A stretch of 64,000 nt of DNA from Xanthostigma xanthostigma (taxonomy: Eukaryota; Arthropoda; Insecta; Raphidioptera; Raphidiidae). The stretch covers positions 8,224,001-8,288,000 of the forward strand of contig OY754466.1 of assembly GCA_963575645.1 (NCBI GenBank), given 5' to 3'. The notes beneath the pieces were generated by a model that was not told the origin of the DNA, made no database searches, and was given only the letters and a program-made list of their open reading frames with translations. The position numbers were made by a program, and so were the translations under genes. Shown here piece by piece: positions 21,265 through 31,600 of the stretch; position 1 is the first letter of the stretch, and each line of letters begins with the position of its first letter.

Positions 21265-22042
21265 AGAACTTACCAACAAACGCAGACGTAGGTGGTGTGA
21301 GTAAATATCAAGTGAACAACATGTGCCTTGTACAGTCCCGGCGACACCACCCCGCTCTGTTGATTTTCAAGCAGCCAATCAGATAGATGCACTGGTCACT
21401 GAATTTTAATGCGATTTTAGTTCGCCGAACCGAGTATAGATAGCGACAGTGTTGCATTAAATAGTTATGTTCCAACCTTCCTTCAAACGGTAATATTATC
21501 GTCACAAACATGCGCAGTAGCTAAAACGAAACTGTTTTGTGTCGGTTTTGTACGCATGCGTCGACTTTTCACTGTTTTGTGGCTTAAAGGACAGTTCTAG
21601 AACCGTCATAATCTCGGTTGGAACACGTTTTAGCTACTGTTCATGCGAATTTAAATTAGTTCATTCACCGAATTGAAATTAATTAACCGACCGGTGCGTC
21701 AAACATAACAGATCGTTTTACTGACAAAGATTACTGAAACTATAAAGCAAGACAGCACTTTTTGAATATCGTTTCTTTCTTTTGCGTGCGTGCTGAATTA
21801 ATGACGTCATAGCGGTATTTCCTACTAAACAGTTGACTACTTGTACTGAATACTGAGACAAGTTGCCATTTATAGATTATTCGGTTTAATGTTGAAATGT
21901 TTAATATATTGTGTTGTGTTTGTTACTTTGTAATGTTTATATAAATTTATTAAAGCGATCTATTTAAAATATAAGTTTATACGCTGTGAATAGACCGTTG
22001 GCATCGTCAAATGTCGACTGTATAAAAGTTAGTCTTTTTATA
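21265..22042. other. Gene-free sequence with a decayed inverted repeat
   Basis: ATGTTCCAACC near 21468 and ATGCGCAGTAGCTAAAAC near 21510 return inverted near 21619-21645 (GGTTGGAACA, GTTTTAGCTACTG). The GGTAATATTAT.GTCACAA block (dot = variable base) also occurs at about 45991, next to the repeat shared with 366-445. This suggests an old dispersed family. No gene. Confidence 0.4.
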
Positions 22043-22947
22043 CAGATTGTATCAAATCAAAACGGTCCATAGAACATTCTGTGTGTAAGACAGAGTCGAT
22101 ATACAGATTGTATCAAATCAAAACCGTCCACAGAACATTCTGTGTGTAAGACAGAGACGATATATAAAGCAGTAAGTAAGAATGAGATAAATGATCGCTA
22201 ATAGTTACTGTGGTTACGTAAATAAATAAATACGTACACTGTAAATCTTTTTACCAATTTATCAATTAAAACAACTAAACTGTAATATTAATTCTTATTA
22301 TTATTTATATCTGGTACAAAAGTTTTAACAATACTTTTAATAATTAATTTATTAAGTGTTCAAAAAGACCTCCACGTTCTGCCAAACAATATCCTAATCG
22401 ATTATAAATATTTTCCCTCACATTGGCTGACATCTCATGGTCAACGGACTGGCATGCATTGGAAATCTGTATTTTCAATTCGTTCAAATTATTAGCTCTA
22501 TTTTCTGGAAAGCCATAAATTTTGGATTTTACAAATCCCCATAAAAAATTTTTTTTTTCAGAGATAGGCAACCATTTGATTCAAATTCTCGTATGACACT
22601 GCGAATTGTTATTTTAGACGGAGACAGTCTGTTTTCAAAGGCAGCTACAAATAAGTTTATTATGTCGGCGGTTGAATTACCACCATAAAACCATTTAATT
22701 ATTTGGATTTTTTCCCGAACAGTATAAATAGCCATTTTATCAATAATTTCACTAGTGAATACTGACATTTGATAAAATTGTGATTTTTACTGTAGGAAAC
22801 AAAGACGATACTATCAGATTGTATAACCACAGTAACTATTAGCGATCATTTATGTCATTCTTACTTACTGCTTTAGTGCTTTATATAATATCGTCTCTGT
22901 CTTACACACAGAATGTTCTATGGACCGTTTTGATTTGATACAATCTG
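22043..22947 (-). mobile_element. TA-flanked transposon with long inverted ends and a dead transposase
   Basis: Flanked by TA, with ends CAGATTGTATCAAATC and the inverse GATTTGATACAATCTG. Inverted similarity runs well over 100 bp through GAACATTCTGTGTGTAAGAC to the GTTACTGTGGTTA block. The left end carries a tandem duplicate of its first ~62 bp. The interior holds minus-strand transposase pieces (next entry). An internally deleted Tc1/mariner-like DNA transposon fits best. Confidence 0.82.
22344..22768 (-). pseudogene. Deleted transposase: HTH start joined to C-terminal tail
   Basis: Two overlapping minus-strand frames. 22768-22529 reads YTVREKIQIIKWFYGG and, further on, ITIRSVIREFESNGCL. 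It resembles the helix-turn-helix (DUF4817-type) start of arthropod mariner-like transposases. 22571-22344 reads FLWGFVKSKIYGFPEN and ends CLAERGGLFEHLIN, like the end of the same proteins after the DDE domain. The catalytic core between them is missing and the pieces are in different frames, so the gene is dead. Confidence 0.7.
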
Positions 22948-23539
22948 TATATTGCTACTTGTTCGTATACTGTAGCAGGGCGCCATTTCACAAATTTTTA
23001 AACAAGCGAAGCGTCACAGTCATACCAACGAATTTCGCTCGTATGTGGTAATAATCAGTATGCTTTTTGGTGTAATTTGTTCTGTCTATTGTAAATGGCA
23101 TCTTTCTATGACATGGCAGGCAGGTTATATGTCAATTGCTTAGCTTCTAGACATACGAGTCTATGGCGTTATAAAAGACTAATAGTGTGAATGTTTCGTA
23201 ATGTCAGAAACTCGCAGTCGTTATCGTTCAACCGGACGCTAATTATTTGTTTCGGAAGAAAATATTGATTATGGTTTACAAACCATTGCGACAAATACGT
23301 TCAATCCAGTTTATTTAAAAAGCATTTGGGTAGTAGAAGAAAACAATTAAAAACTCTAGAACTGTACTCGTAACCGGAATGGTCATACAACATAACTTTT
23401 CAAGTATTCGGAGAAATAATTATATTTGAATACTTTTAGAGTAGATACCTAATAAAAAATTCAGATTACTAAGATTTGAATTTTTGATGTAGTTTCGAAT
23501 TTCTCGATGAAGATTAACAAAAAAATGTTTTACGACATA
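22948..23539. other. Gene-free sequence
   Basis: Nothing supportable on either strand. Confidence 0.35.
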
Positions 23540-24107
23540 CAGTATGTAAACACGTAAGGTGCACATAGGGAAATTAACATTGGGAAAAAATGACTGGATC
23601 AGAGTGAGCCTTGAAATCTTGTTTTTCAATTTGACAGATAATATTCTTTTGCAAAATGAATGTCTATACTACCGAAGAAAATATTCAAATGATTACAACA
23701 TAATCAGACTTTTTTTATTACTGGGACATTAAATTCCCAAAAATACTTAAATATGGTGCGAGATCAAATATCTCCGCCTATTCGTGTTAAACCTAAAGAC
23801 ATTGGGTCACTGATTATACCAACGCGCATACGTCATACCAGCCACACAATTTTTGAATGAAATGTTTCCAAACAGATGGAGTTGTTTTTTTGTTTTATTT
23901 TTGTACAAAAAAATTAAAATAATGATTTATAAGAGCTTTTTATTATTAAAAAAGCCAAGTAAAATAAAATTAAATCAAAATAAAATAGAAATCCTCAAGA
24001 TTACCACGATAATTCAATAGAAATAACAATTAATGCAGTCATGGCTAACTCTGATCCAAGTATTTTTTCCCAATGCTAATTTCCCTATGTGCACCTTACG
24101 CATTTAT
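23540..24107. mobile_element. MITE family A, copy 2
   Basis: Close to identical to 6739-7313, including the CAGTATGTAAACACGTAAGG left end with a TA on its left. The right end stops at GTGCACCTTACG and lacks the final ~15 bases of the copy 1 terminus. Confidence 0.78.
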
Positions 24108-24797
24108 AAAAAAAAAACATCTGACGGCTTCAAAAAGTGGAACATTCCATTGCTTCTTCTGAACGGGTTGTAAGTAATTAGCGTACAGTCGAACGATTTA
24201 ATTTTAAAAACAATTTGTTCTTTTCAAAAGTTACTGCTAAACACTGCCTAAAACAACTGCATTTTTTAACAGAAGCAACTTTTATAATGGAAAGAACAAA
24301 ATATTTTTTTGTTGTTTTGTTTTTGTTTGTTTTTTTTTTACTTTTTTTATTTCTCATTGCATGCTTATTATTAAAAATTTGTTATTAGCTGTGTTCAGCA
24401 TATTACACTAGCGGAGTTTAGTGTAGAATTGATCAGTGGATTGTCATTATATTTTGTTGTATCAGATAATGTCAAGATTCTTTGCACTGAGTATTTAGTG
24501 CACTTGTTGAATATCCACAGCTAATGTATAAATCGTTAATGTAAAGAAAATTATATAATTTACAAGTTTTATCTTAAAATCAAGAAGACCGAGGATATTG
24601 AGAACGAACTTGACCGAAATATATGTCGCGCATCATGAACCTTGGATGCGCAGTGCGATACTGCGCCGCATGCATTCTTTTGTTTCCTCTCATCTTGCTC
24701 CCTCTTTTGTTAGCGAGAAGACATTCAAGACGAAACAGTCGACAATTATGTATCGTTACTATGGAAACAGTCCACATATAGATTTGCGTCTCATCTA
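24108..24797. other. Gene-free AT-rich sequence
   Basis: T-rich runs near 24300-24350; no gene, RNA or element end that I can support. Confidence 0.35.
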
Positions 24798-25255
24798 CCT
24801 ATTATGGGCTATGTGCAGGGAGGCGGAGTTACAAATTTTTTGATGCGAGCGTTTGTAGTGAGCACTAGGGGAAACTTCAAGCTCAAGTTTTCCGTATGCC
24901 AGTGAGCAATGTTTATTAAAAGTGAAAATAGTCATAATTTTATAAAGTTTTTTAATTACAAAGAAAACATAGGAAATCTAAGCGATCTGGAAATGCTTGT
25001 TGTGTTCCGGGCTGTTGCGCTGATGGCGATTTATGTAAAATAAAGACCATTGGCGCCCTAATTTGACGTTCCGCTGTCAGTGTAAACAAATTTACGTCAG
25101 TTCTCCTTATTAATTTTTTTTTTACACATCGTGGCCAACTAAAGTTTTTGACTTATCACCTTAGAAACATGTCGCGATTTCCATAAAAAGTGAATTCAAT
25201 AATTGTCTATTACCCACTAGCGGCGCTAGTAGGCTTCGTGCACACAGCCTATAGA
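24798..25255. mobile_element. MITE family M, copy 1
   Basis: About 455 bp, present again in reverse at 57108-57563 with high similarity. The tips are GGGCTATGTGCA on the left and TGCACACAGCC on the right, an imperfect inverted pair. No coding sequence. Confidence 0.75.
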
Positions 25256-26657
25256 TGGACTGGATTGCGAGAGCCAAACAGCTTAGAAAGGGACAAAGTA
25301 TTTTCCGAGGAAAACAAACTGACAAGCTGATAACTTACGGTCCTAAAGTCTGAAAAGAAAAATTCGAAAAGAGGTAGGCGTATTCCTTGAATTATGACTT
25401 CTGTGTCATGCGCAATAGGAATGCGCAGTGGCACACCATCAGTATGTCGATAGTCATTCTCTGTATCTCTGGTCTTCTTGGTTGAAATATTGCTAAATTT
25501 TTTTTGTAAGATAAATAATTATTTGACAATTTTTTGTCATTAAATTTATTTATTTTCTTTTTGTATAAGAAAGTAAATTAATAAACTTCATTCGGAATAA
25601 TTTGTTTGTATTATTGGATGTGAAAAAAATAGAATTAAGTCGGTAAATCGTGCTTTTATAAAAAAAAAATACTAAAGCTTTCATCAACTAGGAAAAAAGT
25701 TTTCGACTGTACAACTCAGTAGTTAAAATAAACACTTTCAAGATAAATGACCTTGGATGTCGAGTGCCCACAGTTTAATTGAAAAAAATATCCCACGAGT
25801 CGATATAGCGATAAAACTGCGCGAACATGCACCTGATTGGTCGCTTGAAACTCAACACAGCCGATCGACTGATCAGATCCTAGCCCAAACATGTGCTGCC
25901 CACGTGATAACTACATCTGTTGGCGTAGACTATAAGTAAATTAAGTGAACCCTCGTTGAATTGTTGATAATTTACAAATATAATTTGATCGTCTTTTTTA
26001 TTTATTAGCAGTTAAAAAATTATAAAATACCTTCAGTGAGAAAAAGTCGAACGCGAAATACTATTTAAGACCGAAGTAAACGTGTTACTTTTTGTCTCAC
26101 GATTTTGCGATTAAGTGTGGTCGCTAAACATCTGATGTAAGTGAATTTTCGTTAAACAGCGATTTTAATATCCTAAATCGCTCGTTTTCGATACGAGTAG
26201 CATGTGTGTGTTGGCGCTTAGGAAACACTAAATAAGAGACGTCGCAAACTTTTTTTTTGCCATATTTGCAGTGACGTAGCTAAGCATTTGAAAACCCCTT
26301 TCCGAAAAATATTGTATAAAAAATCGCTCCGTCCTAAAATACCCCCCTATAAATTATAACGTATTTTATACCTATAGAATACTTTTTAAGGCACTCCCAG
26401 CTTCTTCCTCTGTCATTACATAGAAAAATAACATGTCTTTTGAGAGCTTAAAAAAATAAGGGTTATACAAATCTTAGCTACGCCGCTGTGTCGTTTTAAT
26501 AGTTCAAATTTTATTTTACTGTTCATATTTATTTTAGTACTAAGAAAACATTTTATTGGAAATAAAACCATCGATACTTGGTAGCCATTTTGTTCTTCAT
26601 AATAGTCTAACAAAGTAAAAGCATATGTTGCGTTATTATTAGACGTTGGTCTCTTCA
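25256..26657. other. Gene-free sequence
   Basis: No supportable gene or RNA. Short open frames here have no recognisable domain or splice context. Confidence 0.35.
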
Positions 26658-26752
26658 TTTTGAAGATTTCCGTCAAAATATATGGGAGGCGCATGCGCAG
26701 TCTAAAAATAGGCTGCGCGTACCTTCCATCATTATAATGAAAATAATCATAA
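26658..26752. repeat. Single copy of the palindromic MITE core found in the CDC7 array
   Basis: GAAGATTTCCGTCAAAAT opens the element, followed by GCGCATGCGCAGTCTA, and closes with ATTATAATGAAAATAAT. It corresponds to the core of each unit at 8190-8878, without the splice-site part. Confidence 0.65.
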
Positions 26753-26807
26753 AGAAGAGATCAACTAACAATTCTTGGCAAAAGATATGTCACAACCATA
26801 TACTTAA

Positions 26808-27048
26808 TACTCCTATAATGCTAGTTCCCGCCAAGAGAGACAGCAACTGCATACTTCTATCTGACTTATTTTTACTCGATCCGTTATGCGCAAGCGTTGC
26901 GATTGAAGTGGGCAAGCGCATGCTCCATTCTCGGACATGCGCATAACATTTGAGGTCTAAATGACGGGCAGACGTATACGCATGCCTGCACTGTTATGTC
27001 GTCATAATTTTCCAGACCCTTGCTAGTAATATAGGAGTTATAAAGTAT
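26808..27048. mobile_element. MITE family N, copy 1
   Basis: Ends ATACTCCTATAATGCTAGT and the inverse CTAGTAATATAGGAGTTATA. Interior shared with 49280-49517, including GGGCAAGCGCATGCTCCATT. Non-coding. Confidence 0.7.
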
Positions 27049-28676
27049 TATGGTCACAACGGTAATTGGACGTTCAAGTTTACTGAACAGCACGCACTGC
27101 CATCTATTGTATTCTGACAGTACTAAAATAAAACTGAAAACACTTAGAAAGTTTACTAAAGTATTTTTAATTGGTGTAGAAATATGATACCTTATATTAT
27201 TTATTGATAAGGCGTAGAGACAGTTTGTCAGGTAAGGTTCGCTTCATTTTAATATGGAATTTTCGTTGAGAAAAAGTTTCGAATACTCGGTTTGGTAAGC
27301 GCCGTGTGAAATAAAATTAGGTGAGTAACGGAAGTGCGATAAATTCCCGAGAACAATTTAAACGGTTTTAAATATATTGTAAATTATAGACGCTCGGCAA
27401 CAGGGGCCATAAGCGTCTAATTTAAGTGGTTTTGACGGCGCTATAGCGATTATATTATTAAGTGAAACCTGTTAACCGCGCTATAGTGAAACAACGTCCG
27501 ATGAATCGCGTTATAGCAGGATATTCGTGTACGGTTCATGTGGTATAGTTGTTTGCCAGTAATTAGCCCGATCGGTAAATGAAAATAAATTATTTTTAAA
27601 AGCATTCAACCGCCAACTGACAAATTGTCTTTGTTAAAGATGTAAAAATGAAACGAATTTGATGTCATTTATAAATATTGAATCTTAGTCTATACGTAAG
27701 TTTTGTACATTTCGCTTTCTTTACGGAGAAAATAATTTTAAACTGTCAACCAAAATTTTACTTCGCGGATTTAAAAACAAATTTAAATTTTATGTGAATT
27801 TAAGACCTTGTGTAGAAAACAAAGCAACGTAAAAAATTATTTTGTCGTGAAAATTAAAAAATGAAAAACGAATTCACTTTGAACAGGTTCATAAGAAAAC
27901 GAGTGATTATTATTTAAGTAATTTGAAAAAAATCTGTTCAAAATTTATTCTGTCAATTTTGATGAAAAAAGTTTAGTTTTCATTTTAAACAATTTACGGA
28001 CGAAAGAAAAGCAAGAAAAAGACAATATTAATAACTGTTATCAAGTAAAAAAAAAAATACATTCATATAATTCAGAAAAGTGTGTGTATTATTTTCTAAA
28101 AAAATTTCCTCTTCTGCGAATTTGAATTCAAACTTGATTAAAATTCCAGAGAATATTGCAAGGTAATAAGAATATTTCTCAGTACTTTGGAAAATAAGAT
28201 TCCTTTCTCAGATTCAAATCGTACTCAGATTACCCTCTACCTATCCTCCATACCTCTACCCTCCATAAGATTACCTATGGAGTTACCGTAAAAAATTACA
28301 ATGCTGCCACTACAAAAGAAAAGAACAGCAATCATTTAGAACTAACCAGTAGCCTTTTTGGGAAAACAGGAAAAGCGTAATATGGAAAACCAATAGATAA
28401 AGCTGTGTCTGTGTAAAATGGTAAAATAATTGCGTAAGAATAGTAAATTCGATAAACGAGAAATCCATGCTTCCTCTTTTCCAGCACCTTGCCTCTAAAC
28501 CAGAGATATTAATATCTCTGCTCTAAACCCAGAAACAATCCCATGGATGCAATCCTAACCACATTTTAGTCAGCTGTCTGTCATATTTATGTCAAATAGT
28601 AGTGCATTTATACTGGTTTTGATTTTACTTATTAGTCAATTCTAATTATTTTGAATGACTTAACCGACTCTAAATT
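27049..28676. other. Upstream region of SPRTN with a short CGCTATAG repeat
   Basis: Around 27425-27525 the motif CGCGCTATAG or CGCGTTATAG recurs three times at about 50 base spacing, beside ATTATAGACGCTCGG, which recurs at about 39766 and 63651. The remainder is AT-rich and gene-free. The SPRTN promoter must lie near its right end. Confidence 0.4.
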
Positions 28677-31600
28677 ATGTCGGAAAACGATTATCTATTT
28701 GCTTTAATGCTACAAGAGCAAATTAACGTCGAACAGGTAACCTATTTGTTAATTCCATCGATTGAATACTGATTATTCTATTAACGTTTTATGTTATTAA
28801 ATTTTGCATTTTGCAGCGCAATATTATTCCAAGCCAATCTCCAAGTATGAATAACAAAAGCAGCAATAAAGAAAATGTTATTCGGAAACAAAATTATTCA
28901 AAACAAAACAACGACAAAGAAAGTTTGATTGACCCAACTTGGGAATTGGTTGACCCAACTCCTAACATTCACACGCTTTTTATACAGTTTAATAAGAACT
29001 TTTTTTGGGGAAAATTGGATTCCGTAGCCGTCAGTTGGAGCAAACGAATGACAACGTAAGGGAACACAGGACTGCTAGCACTGACGTCTGCCATTTTCAG
29101 AGTTTGAAATAAAAATTAATTAAACTTGATACCTTGTTTTTAAAACCATGTCAATTAAAAAATTTTCAGTTTTTGCTTACAGATATTGATAGTAAGAGTT
29201 TTCAGATAATAAATAAATTTTAGTTAATCAGCGTTGGTGCTAGTGAGTAACATTTTGTTTTGTTGTTCTAAATTTTATTGAACTTGTTTTTTAATTTTAG
29301 ATGCGCAGGTGTTTGCAGTTATCAAGGCCGCGGTGGTTTGTGTTCGATTCGATTGAGCGAACCATTATTAAAATTGAGACCACGGAAAGATCTTATCGAA
29401 ACGTTATTGGTAAGATTTGTATTTCACAGTACTAAAATACTTTGTTTAAATACAGTAGAGACGCGATAGTCCGGACTAATTAAAACACAGCTGATCTGGA
29501 TTATCAAAATGTCCGGATTACTGGATGTAATTTTAATTATCAAGAAAACAAACTAAAATGCTCATATTTTGCGGCTAACTGTTTATTTGAGGCTCCCTTT
29601 TTTAATTTGTCAAGAATTTCGTTTTTAACTGCAGTGATAAAGTGACGTGTGATCGTTTACGCGGCGCCATAGTGCGTTCTCTATGTATTTCTATCTGAGT
29701 TTGACAACGACTACATACATACTAAAACCACCTAACTTCTCTCACTTCTCCGGCAACAAATATGTTTGTAACACACCGCCGGCCAATAGTGTTGACGCAA
29801 ATAGTGCCGGTACAGCTACTCAATAACTAAGTATCATGATCCGGATTACTGAAACTGGAAAAATCCGGACTACAATGTACATAATACTATCAAACGACTG
29901 TCCGAATTACCAAAGAATCCGGATTATGAAGGTTCGGATTAACGCGTCTCTATTGTAGCTGTATTTGCAGTTTTGTAGCCCTCATTCGTACATAACGGTG
30001 CTTACCAATGACCTAGCATAATGACTTGTACCTTAAAGCTTCAGTTAAACTTTAAGCTAACAATCAACAATAATTTTAACTAAATTGGTGCAGTAGTTTT
30101 CAAGTTACAAGCAAACATACTAGCGATGCATCCGATACCGATATATCGGCGATACTTCGGGTTAGCCGATATATCGGTATCGACGATATTTTTATGACCG
30201 ATTCAACGATATTTTAATTTAAAAATGTAGTGTAAACGAGCGTGTTGTCTCCTCTATTTCGTTGCAGACGAGGCACGAACTATGCTCGGGGAAACCCCGC
30301 GCTTGTGAGTGTCTTGTTTCTCCCGCCCGCTTTGGCCTCGCGTCTATTTCGTTGCATACGAGGCACGAACAATGCTCGGGGAAACTTTAGTTTCCAAATG
30401 AGTTCTGTCGCATCTGAGAGAGTATTTTCCAGCGCAGGTCTTATTCAAACAGACTTGCGAAATCGCCTTTGATTACTTTGTTTTTTAAACAAAAATTTAT
30501 CAATGTAAATTTTAATTACTAAAATTTTTAATTATCTAATATTAACCCATGTCTCTACTTTTTATATTAATAAAAAAAATCTGACTTTTGATTTATTTAT
30601 TATACATTCATTTTTGAATTCACAATAAGCGGATCGGTATCGCCGATATTTTTATAAGAGTATCGGTATCGTATCGGCGAAAAGGCGTATCGATGCATCT
30701 CTAAAACATACAATCACTGTCCAACTCTACTTTTTTTTTTAATTTCAGCACGAAATGATACATGCCTATCTATTTGTTACCGATAACAACAGAGATCGAG
30801 ATGGTCATGGACCGGAATTTCACAAACATATGTATCGGATAAACAACGAAGCCGGAACAAAAATTACGGTAATTCTTGTGAATATTTTTTTTTTTTTTTA
30901 ATTGAAAATAATTTAATTTGTAAAGTGAACATTAACATTATTTTTACAACTATTATTTAATTTACATTTTTTCAACATATTTAAATATTTTATTAATATT
31001 AATGTTTCCTGCCCAACTTGGCAAAGCATTGTTTAGATGGCGTTGGGAATATTTTTGCTTAAAATTACTCTTTTAATGATGCAACGCTTCTCAGTACAAA
31101 GGAAAAATATTAAAATATTAGAGACTGTAAACTTACTTCAGTGTTCATATTTCTGAATAGGTGTATCACGATTTCCACGATGAGGTAAGACTGTACAAGA
31201 CCCACTGGTGGCGTTGTAATGGACTGTGTCAGACGCGTCGTCCATTCTTCGGCTTAGTAAAAAGGGTTTCTAATAGAGCGCCCGGACCATACGATCGCTG
31301 GTGGGCACAGCACCAAGCAAGTTGCGGCGGAACTTTCATTAAAATCAGACAGCCCGATAGTAAATCTAAAAAGAACGGAGGTAAAGTATCAGCGTTTATT
31401 GTTTTTTTATTTTCAGGATTGCCAACAAAATTATATTGACTATTGCACATACCGCTAAACTAGCGGTATGTGCTTTATGTCGATTTGTGCGTCAGAGCTG
31501 ACTTTCGTTCATATAAGAAGTTGTATCTAAGTTAATTTCACACGAAACCCATTCAAATTGAAGCTTTTTGAAAAGAGGAGATTCTGATCTATAAAACAGA

